7,260 nucleotides of DNA, from positions 1 through 7,260 of the forward strand of contig JAUYKR010000160.1 in the NCBI GenBank assembly GCA_030699855.1, given 5' to 3'. Every line of letters begins with the position of its first letter. The stretch's first letter is position 1. This DNA is from a bacterium (lineage in GTDB: Bacteria; Patescibacteriota; Gracilibacteria; JAUYGZ01). The notes beneath the pieces are model-generated. The model did no database searches and was not told where the DNA came from. It was given only the letters and a program-made list of their open reading frames with translations. The position numbers and the translations under genes are program-made. Positions 1 through 5,736 of the stretch are shown piece after piece.

Positions 1-4
1 ACCA

Positions 5-436
5 TCATTCCCACGTAAACTCCACCACTTCTTTCAGGTCGGCGGAAAGACTCTTCCCCACCGGACAGGCGTGAGCGGTCGCTTCCAAAAGCTGTTTTTG
101 CTCGTCGGTATAGCCCTTGGGCGGCATGGTGATAATAACCTGAATTTCTCCGATCCGGCGCGGGCCTTCCGCCATAATTTTGGTGACTTCGGCTCGAGCT
201 CCTTCCATGTCGATTCCATGTCGCTGCGCGACAATGCCCATGACCGTGAGCATGCAGGTGCCCAGCGAGGTGGCAGCCAGGTCGGTGGGAGAAAAAGCTT
301 CCCCTTTGCCATGATTATCCGTAGGCGCGTCGGTGATAATCTTTTGACCGGATTTGAGGTGCGTGCACTCGGTGCGCAAACCGCCGAGATAGAGAACGGT
401 TGAGGTGGGCATGGAAGTTAAAAAAGGCATAGCCAT
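5..436 (-). CDS. OsmC/Ohr-family peroxide-defence protein
   Basis: This is a 143-residue member of the OsmC/Ohr superfamily, cytosolic thiol peroxidases that reduce (organic) hydroperoxides. Both expected redox cysteines are visible: Cys61 in the GTCMLTVM helix and Cys124 in the ACPVGKSL helix. The typical N-terminal block (YLGGLRTECTHLKSG, then DAPTDNHGKGEAFSPTDL around residues 36-53) is intact and the length is normal. It resembles the general OsmC-like branch more than classical Ohr; the exact substrate cannot be read from sequence. The ATG at 436 is preceded by AAAAGG six bases upstream, one of the few SD-like sites in the window. However, family members commonly begin near Met9 (position 412, MPTSTVLYLGG), so the first eight residues are uncertain. 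It lies 18 bases downstream of the 257-residue unknown gene and probably shares its transcript. The stop is TGA. Confidence 0.93.
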   Translation of the reverse strand: MAMPFLTSMPTSTVLYLGGLRTECTHLKSGQKIITDAPTDNHGKGEAFSPTDLAATSLGTCMLTVMGIVAQRHGIDMEGARAEVTKIMAEGPRRIGEIQVIITMPPKGYTDEQKQLLEATAHACPVGKSLSADLKEVVEFTWE

Positions 437-454
437 TCTATACCTTTTCTTGAA

Positions 455-1228
455 TTACTTCGCATCCAGGTCTTCCAGCGATACCCCGGCCTCGACCAAC
501 TCGGCTGACAGGCCTGCATTTTCAGCATCGAGCAAGGGAAGTTGAGCCTGTAATCTGACGATCTCAGCTACAATTGTAGTTCGTTCTGCCGGAATTGCCT
601 CCCTTCGCTCGTCTTTTTCACGGAGATCAGAACGAAGACTGCCGGCGATACGAGCTTCCGGCGAGGCGACCTGAAGTTCCGCATCCGCGATCGCCCCACT
701 CACATTTTCCAACATGACGCCGAGGTGCTGTTTTATCTCAGTGGCAGTAAGAGGTTCCTGGTAGCCATCCTCTGCCGTAATCATCTTTCCACCCGCATCA
801 ATGAAGACTTTATATCCAGCTCCGCCATGACCATCAAAGCCGATGAAGTGAATAACTCCCACGGAAGTTACGCCTAGAAAGGCCACGTCATCAGAAGTCA
901 CGTAAGCTTTAGCGCTCAGTTGCAACACCCTTGCTCCATCTTGGCGTGGGCGAATAATAATGCCGCCATCAATTGGTTGAGGTCGGTGTTCATCGGCCCC
1001 ATTATCCCACCGGGGATAGGAGGGAATGGTAACGTCTATTTGCCGACTGGCATACTGAGGAGGAATAAGCGCGAAAGCTCTGTCTATGAGTGCTAGAGCT
1101 TTTTCATAAGCACTTCGGAGTTCTTCAGGAGCAAGCTCCGGTAAAGGTACAGGAGCTGGATCTAGCGGTTCCGCCGAGGCTCTCCCTTTGGCCTTATCAT
1201 CATCATAGGCACCTTCTGGAGTGGACAT
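455..1228 (-). CDS. Unrecognised 257-residue protein with C-terminal coiled coil
   Basis: I do not recognise this family. The protein has an acidic, low-complexity N-terminus (about residues 1-35, with a Pro-rich PLDPAPVPLPELAPEE stretch). A predicted alpha/beta middle domain follows (about 62-175), containing a Gly-rich FDGHGGAGYKVF segment and several short hydrophobic strands. The C-terminal part (about 195-248) is charged and heptad-like, rich in Glu, Arg and Leu, and looks like a coiled coil. No signal peptide or membrane segment is visible, so it is probably cytosolic. Continuous codon-like sequence over 257 codons, a consensus promoter just upstream and tight spacing to the osmC-like gene support a real gene. 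No SD precedes the ATG at 1228. Its place upstream of a peroxide-defence gene hints at a stress role, but that is inference only. Confidence 0.75.
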   Translation of the reverse strand: MSTPEGAYDDDKAKGRASAEPLDPAPVPLPELAPEELRSAYEKALALIDRAFALIPPQYASRQIDVTIPSYPRWDNGADEHRPQPIDGGIIIRPRQDGARVLQLSAKAYVTSDDVAFLGVTSVGVIHFIGFDGHGGAGYKVFIDAGGKMITAEDGYQEPLTATEIKQHLGVMLENVSGAIADAELQVASPEARIAGSLRSDLREKDERREAIPAERTTIVAEIVRLQAQLPLLDAENAGLSAELVEAGVSLEDLDAK

Positions 1229-1259
1229 AGTTTGAAGATTGAAAAAATAAGAATAATGT

Positions 1260-1287
1260 ATGATAAAAGAATTTTAATTTATGTCAA
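1260..1287 (-). promoter_or_regulatory. Sigma70-type promoter for the 257-residue gene and osmC-like gene
   Basis: On the - strand a perfect -35 TTGACA (1287-1282) is followed after 16 bases by TATCAT (1265-1260), 5 of 6 matches to TATAAT, in a very AT-rich region. The predicted start of transcription is near 1252, giving a leader of about 24 bases before the ATG at 1228. It sits back to back with the rightward promoter of the TrmB-type regulator gene. Confidence 0.7.
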
Positions 1288-1323
1288 AAATTTATTTATA
1301 ATTATTGAAAGAACTGGCTAAAA

Positions 1324-1340
1324 TTGCCTACAGACGGCAA
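1324..1340. promoter_or_regulatory. Inverted repeat TTGCC-N7-GGCAA over the -35, possible operator
   Basis: Perfect 5-bp arms (1324-1328 and 1336-1340) separated by 7 bases cover the -35 and half the spacer of the rightward promoter. The flanks extend the symmetry imperfectly (AAA before the left arm, ATTT after the right). This position suits a repressor, and the adjacent TrmB-type protein is the obvious candidate for autoregulation. Binding is inference; short arms can arise by chance. Confidence 0.4.
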
Positions 1341-1352
1341 ATTTGCTATACT
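1324..1352 (+). promoter_or_regulatory. Extended -10 promoter of the TrmB-type regulator gene
   Basis: TTGCCT (1324-1329), a 17-base spacer and TATACT (1347-1352) form the promoter. The TG at 1344-1345, one base before the hexamer, makes an extended -10. The predicted start of transcription is near 1359, about 20 bases before the ATG at 1379. The leader is A/T-rich with no SD-like sequence. Confidence 0.7.
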
Positions 1353-1378
1353 ATTTCTGTCAATAATTTTTTAACAAC

Positions 1379-2143
1379 ATGCTAAAAGCCCTGCTCGGAT
1401 CCTGCGGGCTGAACGAGAGCGAGCGAGTCGTCTTCGAAAGCCTGGTAGAACATGGCTTCAGCCTTGCCAGCGTCATCGCTCGGCGAACGGAGTTGAAGCG
1501 CCCTAATGTCTATGCCTGCCTGGAAAACTTGCTGCACTACGGCCTGATCAACAAGCAAAAGCGATCGGGTGTCACCTACTACGGTTCTCTTCCCCTGGAT
1601 ATGATCGCCAAGGTCATCGAAAATGAGGCTCGGCGAAAATTTAATGAAACTCAGCAGGCAGCGCAAATGTTGCAAGCGGAGTTGAATCAGCGGGCCAAGC
1701 GGCAAAATAAGGCCTTTCAAAACTTTGAAATCAGCAGCGTGGAATCCAAGGCGGGCTTGTACGAGGTCCTGAAGAGCGCCCTGATGGGCGGTGACTTTGA
1801 TGCCTTTTTTAATCCCCAAGTTGAATTCCAGAGCAAAGAAATTCAAGAAGCTACACTGGAATTTCTAGCTGAGACCGCGAAAACAAAGCCCCACATCAGA
1901 GACATCATCGTCGCCGGCCCCATGGCAAACTGGTACATGAAAAAAATTAAGAATCCCAATCATCAGGTCAAAACCATTCCCACAGATAAAAAAATCCTCT
2001 CCGACATGATCATGATCGAGGGGGCGGTGTACCTGATGCAGTTCAGCCCCCAGCGGGAGGTTGGAATACGAATTGTGGAACCAGACTTTTACGAGTCCAT
2101 GAAGACCGTCTTCGAGATCATGTGGGAGAACTTAAATGACTAA
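1379..2143 (+). CDS. TrmB-type winged-helix transcriptional regulator
   Basis: This 254-residue predicted DNA-binding regulator has a TrmB-type winged helix at residues 11-70. The segment around LKRPNVYACLENLLHYGLI (39-57) matches the recognition helix and following helix of the family, and GVTYYGSLP (64-72) fits the wing. A heptad-like helix follows (about 72-112), probably for dimerisation. The C-terminal domain (about 120-250) looks like the effector-sensing domain of TrmB-like regulators; its ligand cannot be inferred. Family members are often described as sugar-responsive in archaea, but many bacterial relatives have no known ligand. The ATG at 1379 follows an extended -10 promoter by about 20 bases with no SD. 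The gene is divergent from the 257-residue/osmC-like pair, so it may control both directions as well as itself. The stop is TAA, and no convincing terminator follows. Confidence 0.85.
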   Translation: MLKALLGSCGLNESERVVFESLVEHGFSLASVIARRTELKRPNVYACLENLLHYGLINKQKRSGVTYYGSLPLDMIAKVIENEARRKFNETQQAAQMLQAELNQRAKRQNKAFQNFEISSVESKAGLYEVLKSALMGGDFDAFFNPQVEFQSKEIQEATLEFLAETAKTKPHIRDIIVAGPMANWYMKKIKNPNHQVKTIPTDKKILSDMIMIEGAVYLMQFSPQREVGIRIVEPDFYESMKTVFEIMWENLND

Positions 2144-2150
2144 AAAAGCT

Positions 2151-2178
2151 TTGCCTTTTTGGGCTTTATGTCTACAAT
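2151..2178 (+). promoter_or_regulatory. Candidate rpsB promoter
   Basis: TTGCCT (2151-2156), a 16-base spacer and TACAAT (2173-2178) begin 8 bases after the regulator stop codon. The -10 matches 5 of 6 consensus bases and the -35 matches 4 of 6. Predicted initiation is near 2185, which leaves a leader of about 146 bases before the rpsB ATG at 2331. Confidence 0.5.
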
Positions 2179-2184
2179 AACCGA

Positions 2185-2330
2185 GCTTTCTTATTTTTAG
2201 TCAGTTTCCTGATCGCTCTGTCCTCCCTCCTTCGCACCACTCTCCCAAAGCCCCACAGCTTCGGAGGGCAGGCCCCGCGAATGAAGGGCCAAGAGTGAAA
2301 AGAGGGTCTCTGGCGTTAACCCCAAGGATT
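2185..2330 (+). promoter_or_regulatory. GC-rich, structured rpsB leader
   Basis: The untranslated leader before rpsB is unusually long and GC-rich compared with other intergenic regions here. It contains two exact complementary pairs: CCCTCC (2225-2230) with GGAGGG (2263-2268), and GGCCC (2271-2275) with GGGCC (2286-2290). Ribosomal protein S2 represses its own mRNA through leader structures in several bacteria, so this leader may have that role. I cannot match it to a known leader family by eye, and a chance fold is possible. Confidence 0.4.
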
Positions 2331-3029
2331 ATGTCTATTTCCGTCGAGGAGATGATCAAGCACGCCGTGCACTTTGGTCATCGCAGGAACAAATGGAACC
2401 CGAAGATGAAGCCGTACATCTACGGCGAAGTGAATGGGATTCATTTTTTTGATCTGGAAAAAACCGTCAAAAAGCTCCAGGAGCTGTTGGATTATCTAAA
2501 AGAAGCGGCCACCTTGGGAAAGAACATCCTGTTCGTGTCCACCAAGCCGCAAACCATGGAGATGATCACCCGGATAGCCAAGATTCACAATTCCCCCTGT
2601 GTCACCAAGAAGTGGCTGGGCGGACTGCTCACCAATTTCGACACCATGAAGGAACGCATCCGCACCTTCAAGAATTTGAAGGATCAAAAGGAGGCCGGAG
2701 AATTCGCCAAATATACCAAGAAGGAAGCCTCTCAATTCCAGAAGGACATCGAGAAATTTGAAACCGCCCTGGGCGGTATTCAAGACATGAGGAAAATCCC
2801 TGATGTTTTATTTGTCGTGGACGGCCATCGCGACCTGATCGCCGTGAAAGAGGCCAGGAAGCTGCGCATCCCGGTGGTGGGCCTCTGCGATTCCAACGCC
2901 GATCCGGATCTGTACACCATCTTCGTGCCCGCCAATGACGACGCCATGAAGTCGTTGACCTACATCCTGGGCTTGGTGGAGGAAGTGCTCACATCGGCGA
3001 AAAAGCCCGCCTCAATCCCCACCTCATGA
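2331..3029 (+). CDS. rpsB: 30S ribosomal protein S2
   Basis: The product is the S2 protein of the small ribosomal subunit, 232 residues from the chosen start and close to the family's usual length. Family landmarks are in order: HFGH (14-17), KWNPKM (21-26), KWLGGLLTNF (94-103), PDVLFVVD (157-164) and IPVVGLCDSNADP (180-192). The charged coiled-coil hairpin lies between, at about 105-150. An in-frame GTG at 2295 would add 12 residues, but S2 proteins normally have only 8-14 residues before HFGH, so the ATG at 2331 is preferred. AAGGA lies only two bases before it, while AAGGG stands six bases before the GTG, so the start needs experimental proof. The TGA stop overlaps the ATG of the next gene (ATGA), implying translational coupling. 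Codon use is GC-rich, as in tsf. Confidence 0.98.
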   Translation: MSISVEEMIKHAVHFGHRRNKWNPKMKPYIYGEVNGIHFFDLEKTVKKLQELLDYLKEAATLGKNILFVSTKPQTMEMITRIAKIHNSPCVTKKWLGGLLTNFDTMKERIRTFKNLKDQKEAGEFAKYTKKEASQFQKDIEKFETALGGIQDMRKIPDVLFVVDGHRDLIAVKEARKLRIPVVGLCDSNADPDLYTIFVPANDDAMKSLTYILGLVEEVLTSAKKPASIPTS

Positions 3030-3448
3030 CAGAGAAGCCCGACAAGGACGTCCCGGAAGAGCTTCAGCAGGCCAAGAAAAGTAAGGAGCTGGCCGCGCAA
3101 AAAGCTCAGGATGAGCTGGACAAACTGATCCCGCCTGGAGAACGGATGCTGGTGGCCCTCGGCTATATCAGCTTCCTGTGCATCCTGCCCCTGGTGTTGT
3201 TACGGGAGAGCAAGTTTGCGCAATACCACGGCAGACAAGCTCTGGTCTTGGCTGTCTTCATCTACTTCCTCGACTTTATCCAGATTTTTCCGGCCACCAT
3301 CGCCTCGGTTTATACGATTGTAAAGACGGTGGTGGTGATCTACTCGATTTACTGGAGCTTCAAAGGTCAATACTTCAAGATTCCGGTGGTCTATCCGATG
3401 TCGGAAAGGATTCAGATCAACATCAAGTCGGCTCACGAAGCCGCCTAG
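3026..3448 (+). CDS. DUF4870/Tic20-like small membrane protein
   Basis: This is a 140-residue predicted inner-membrane protein. A hydrophilic, Lys/Glu/Gln-rich N-terminus (1-38, probably helical) precedes three hydrophobic segments at about 41-59, 71-91 and 94-112. A short cytosolic-looking tail ends the protein. The loop AQYHGRQALVL (65-75) between segments one and two is the recognisable signature of DUF4870/Tic20-like proteins (usually F-x-x-x-H-A/G-R-Q-A/G-L). The biochemical role of this family in bacteria is unknown to me. The start ATG overlaps the rpsB stop by four bases and no SD is present, so translation is probably coupled to rpsB. Its place between rpsB and tsf is unusual, as those two genes are normally adjacent. 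The stop is TAG, 26 bases before the tsf ATG. Confidence 0.82.
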   Translation: MTEKPDKDVPEELQQAKKSKELAAQKAQDELDKLIPPGERMLVALGYISFLCILPLVLLRESKFAQYHGRQALVLAVFIYFLDFIQIFPATIASVYTIVKTVVVIYSIYWSFKGQYFKIPVVYPMSERIQINIKSAHEAA

Positions 3449-3474
3449 TCCCCTATTTTTTAATCTTTCGAAAC

Positions 3475-4245
3475 ATGACTGAGATTTCCGCCAAGGCCGT
3501 GATGGACCTGCGCGATAAAACCGGCGTGGCCATGATGGCCTGCAAAAAAGCCCTGGTGGAAGCCGGAGGCGATGAGGAAAAAGCCATTGAGATCCTCCGC
3601 AAGCGAGGAGAAGCCAAGTCTGGCGAAAAGGCTGACCGAGCCACCGGCGAGGGCGCCATTGCCGTAAAGATCGGGGGAGGCAAGGCTGCTATGGCTTCCG
3701 TGCGCTGCGAGACCGACTTCGTGGGTCGAAACGAGGACTTCCGCGCCCTGGCGACAAAAGTAGCGAGCTTGGTGTTTGAGAACGGCCAAACGGGCTGGAG
3801 CGAGGCGGAAGGACTGGTGAAGGAGGCGGTAAACACCCTGGGCGAGAACATTCAGCTGGGCGAGTGGAAGCAGGTGGAAGCGCCGGTTTTGGGCAGTTAT
3901 GTGCACACCAATGGGAAAATCGGGGTTCTGATCGGCTTGGATGGAGGAAGTGAGGAGCAAGCCAAGGATGTGGCCATGCATGCCGCCGCCATGAATCCCA
4001 AGGTGATCTCCCCCACCGACGTCACCGACGAGCTGGTAGCCAAGGAGAAGGAAATTTGGACCGAGCAACTGAAAAACGAAGGCAAGCCGGCCAATATCAT
4101 CGACAACATCCTCAAGGGCAAGGAAAAGAAGTTCCGCGAGGAATCCGCCCTCATTTCCCAGGCCTTCGTGAAGGATTCGGATAAGACCGTAGGAGGGTAT
4201 TTGGGAGGGGTGAAGGTGGTGGGATATGTAAGGATGGGGATATAG
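3475..4245 (+). CDS. tsf: Translation elongation factor Ts
   Basis: EF-Ts is the nucleotide-exchange factor that releases GDP from EF-Tu. The 256-residue protein has the N-terminal UBA-like domain with signature LRDKTGVAMMACKKAL (12-27). The second signature, TDFVGRNEDF (80-89), carries the residues that reach into the EF-Tu nucleotide site. Core-domain motifs follow: HTNGKIGVLI (144-153), MHAAAMNPK (168-176) and the QAFVKDSDKTVG region (229-240). It is shorter than the E. coli protein (about 280) but longer than the Thermus form (about 200). The frame is open well upstream, but homology fixes the start at the ATG at 3475, since the first signature begins at residue 12. No SD is visible in the 26 bases after the membrane-protein gene. 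The stop is TAG, and a strong promoter starts two bases later. Confidence 0.98.
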   Translation: MTEISAKAVMDLRDKTGVAMMACKKALVEAGGDEEKAIEILRKRGEAKSGEKADRATGEGAIAVKIGGGKAAMASVRCETDFVGRNEDFRALATKVASLVFENGQTGWSEAEGLVKEAVNTLGENIQLGEWKQVEAPVLGSYVHTNGKIGVLIGLDGGSEEQAKDVAMHAAAMNPKVISPTDVTDELVAKEKEIWTEQLKNEGKPANIIDNILKGKEKKFREESALISQAFVKDSDKTVGGYLGGVKVVGYVRMGI

Positions 4246-4246
4246 G

Positions 4247-4274
4247 TTGACTTTTTTGTAAAATAAAATATAAT
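4247..4274 (+). promoter_or_regulatory. Strong sigma70-type promoter of the 312-residue gene
   Basis: TTGACT (4247-4252, 5 of 6), a 16-base A/T spacer and a perfect TATAAT (4269-4274) make this the closest match to consensus in the window. It begins immediately after the tsf stop. The predicted transcription start, near 4281, falls inside the hairpin that appears to terminate tsf. Confidence 0.75.
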
Positions 4275-4277
4275 ACG

Positions 4278-4309
4278 GCCCCTCGGTAAATGAGGGCTTT
4301 GTACTTTTT
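4278..4309 (+). terminator. Probable tsf terminator hairpin
   Basis: GCCCCTC (4278-4284), a 7-base loop GGTAAAT and GAGGGC (4292-4297) form a stem with one bulged C. TTT, a short interruption and a run of five T (4305-4309) follow. It is almost the same sequence as the perfect hairpin after rplL, which supports a terminator role despite the bulge and broken T tract. Confidence 0.55.
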
Positions 4310-4317
4310 GCAGTCAT

Positions 4318-5256
4318 ATGGGAAGTGAAATATCGCCAAGTCAGAATCCATTTGAGGGGATAGATATCCCAACTGATCTTGATGAGCATGGACAGCGATT
4401 AGCAAGAATTATACGATTGCTAACCGGTCAGACCAATACTGTTCACGCGCTTTTGAGTGTTCCAGGGGATTGTCCTGATGGTGGAAAAAAAACCGCATCA
4501 GCTCGGATTCTGCAACTCCTTTGTGATCATTTTCCTGTCTTTATTTGCCTGGAAGATCGGTCAGATGCATCCCTTCTCGCCCTGGCTTATTATATGATCC
4601 TGACCTCAAAACACGGTCCAGGATATCCGATTTATCAAGCCGCCAATGCTGGTCCCACTGCTTATTTACTTGCTATGAGCGGTCTTGCCGAGATGTCTGA
4701 TGATCCTTATGAAAAAGACGCTGGAAGTGCTATTGAGCGATACCACCTTGATCAGAACTGTTCGCCCCTGGTCGATACAACAAATGTTGAGGATCTACCC
4801 CGCAATCCCTTTGATAATTTTTGGAAAGAGCTTATAGAAGTCCCTGAAGTGAGAAAGTTTTTCCAGAATATTCGGCGAATGGTCAATAACATCTATGAAA
4901 AATTTGTGCGGAGAAAACTCGAGCGAGATGATAATCCCAATTTTTTTCGGGCAGAGATGTTAGTAGAAAATAGAGCTGATTTTGACCCCCTCGCTTTTTG
5001 CGAATCTGTAAGAAAAGAGTTTCCTAGTGCGCTGGTGACGGTTATCAATGCCGACGATGAGGGAGACGATGTGTATTACATTACTCTCGCATTAGAGGAT
5101 CAAGATCAGTCTGTTGGGAACCTAACTACAAGTCTTTCTGACATTGGTGAAAGTTTTGGCTTACCCCGCCAAGACGGTGATGAAGTGAAAGAAAAGTGGT
5201 TCAGTATTTATGCCGCACCTCACAAGGATGAGCCCTCTCCGGCAGAAGACGATTAG
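4318..5256 (+). CDS. Unrecognised 312-residue acidic protein
   Basis: I do not recognise this family. The protein appears soluble, with no signal peptide or clear membrane segment. Residues 24-70 look helical. The loop VPGDCPDGGKKTASARIL (48-65) superficially resembles a phosphate-binding loop but does not fit the Walker A pattern GxxxxGK[ST]. A hydrophobic helix (about 84-96) follows. A charged middle region (165-207) rich in Phe, Lys and Arg looks helical, and residues 234-262 look like beta strands with acidic loops (NADDEGDDVYY). The last 15 residues are acidic and probably disordered. A near-consensus promoter lies upstream, with a leader of about 37 bases and no SD before the ATG at 4318. 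Base use is more AT-rich than in rpsB and tsf. The 139-residue gene follows on the same strand after 59 bases. Confidence 0.72.
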   Translation: MGSEISPSQNPFEGIDIPTDLDEHGQRLARIIRLLTGQTNTVHALLSVPGDCPDGGKKTASARILQLLCDHFPVFICLEDRSDASLLALAYYMILTSKHGPGYPIYQAANAGPTAYLLAMSGLAEMSDDPYEKDAGSAIERYHLDQNCSPLVDTTNVEDLPRNPFDNFWKELIEVPEVRKFFQNIRRMVNNIYEKFVRRKLERDDNPNFFRAEMLVENRADFDPLAFCESVRKEFPSALVTVINADDEGDDVYYITLALEDQDQSVGNLTTSLSDIGESFGLPRQDGDEVKEKWFSIYAAPHKDEPSPAEDD

Positions 5257-5266
5257 ACTGAATCAG

Positions 5267-5295
5267 TTGACAACAAGCCAAAAATTCGCTAACGT
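5267..5295 (+). promoter_or_regulatory. Possible promoter of the 139-residue gene
   Basis: A perfect -35 hexamer TTGACA (5267-5272) lies between the two unknown genes. At a 17-base spacing the -10 is TAACGT (5290-5295), only 3 of 6 matches, so this is weak. A small palindrome, ACTGA-A-TCAGT (5257-5267), abuts the -35 and could be an operator or chance. Read-through from the promoter at 4247 is an equally good source of expression. Confidence 0.3.
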
Positions 5296-5315
5296 AGTGA
5301 CCAGTAAAATTTCTT

Positions 5316-5735
5316 ATGGGGGGATCACCACTTGTTGAGCAACGTTTTCGTTCCATATATCGAGAACGGGTAGCCGCATGTCCGGCATCAGCTGCCCTTA
5401 TTGAACGAATTGATCGAGATACTACTACGACTCTCGAGACAAGAACAGCAGCAGTTCGTACCGGCTCAGGAGAGGCAGAAGGTGCCCTGCAGGTTTTAAA
5501 TAGTAGTTCGACAAGAATTCTTAGGTCTGCTCTCAGTGCGGGCAGCACCGCTAATGAAATAGTAGCTCGAGTGACTCCCCAGCTTGCCCCCAATCGCTCT
5601 GGACCCATCACCCAAGCTCTGCGAAGGCTTATGGCCAGTATTTCCGAGGATGGCCAAGAGGTAGATGTTGCGGCAGTTGCTAAAAGTGAAGGTGTTACTG
5701 CTCAGGAGCTAGAAGCCGCGATAGCCTTGGTATAG
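5316..5735 (+). CDS. Unrecognised 139-residue, largely helical protein
   Basis: I do not recognise this family. It is a soluble-looking, Ala/Arg/Glu/Ser-rich protein that appears almost entirely helical: about 5-35, a Thr-rich linker (TTTTLETRT, 36-44), 52-73, 78-88 and 97-110. The C-terminal block (VDVAAVAKSEGVTAQELEAAIAL, about 116-138) has the spacing of a small helix-turn-helix-like unit, but one unit alone is not evidence of DNA binding. The frame has a credible composition and sits in the same orientation as the 312-residue gene, 59 bases downstream, so the two may form a pair. The ATG at 5316 has no SD. Its TAG stop is separated by one base from the stop of the convergent AbiEii toxin gene. 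A shadow reading frame of similar length lies on the other strand, which lowers certainty slightly. Confidence 0.62.
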   Translation: MGGSPLVEQRFRSIYRERVAACPASAALIERIDRDTTTTLETRTAAVRTGSGEAEGALQVLNSSSTRILRSALSAGSTANEIVARVTPQLAPNRSGPITQALRRLMASISEDGQEVDVAAVAKSEGVTAQELEAAIALV

Positions 5736-5736
5736 C

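Noticed and set aside
1382..1846. 154-codon - strand frame inside the TrmB-type regulator gene
   Set aside because: Shadow of a gene with a clear winged-helix domain.
2145..2167. Possible terminator after the TrmB-type gene (AAAGC ... GCTTT)
   Set aside because: Only a 5-bp, A/T-rich stem with no T tract after it; the region is better explained as the rpsB promoter.
2281..2298. Five-codon leader-peptide frame (MKGQE) before rpsB
   Set aside because: Too short to distinguish from chance, and no attenuator-like codon bias.
3178..3474. Upstream in-frame extension of tsf by 99 codons
   Set aside because: It overlaps the membrane protein in another frame, and EF-Ts homology begins at the ATG at 3475.
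4365..4383. Possible ATPase P-loop in the 312-residue protein, searched for around residues 48-65
   Set aside because: The actual GDCPDGGKKT stretch (4465-4494) does not fit GxxxxGK[ST] and no Walker B partner is evident.
3460..4389. Long open frame on the - strand across tsf (309 codons)
   Set aside because: It is a complement shadow of the high-confidence tsf gene, with a His/Leu-rich composition and no recognisable domain.
5201..5611. 136-codon - strand frame opposite the 139-residue gene
   Set aside because: It overlaps the end of the 312-residue gene, has Arg/Ser-rich shadow composition and no promoter; the + strand frame is more protein-like.
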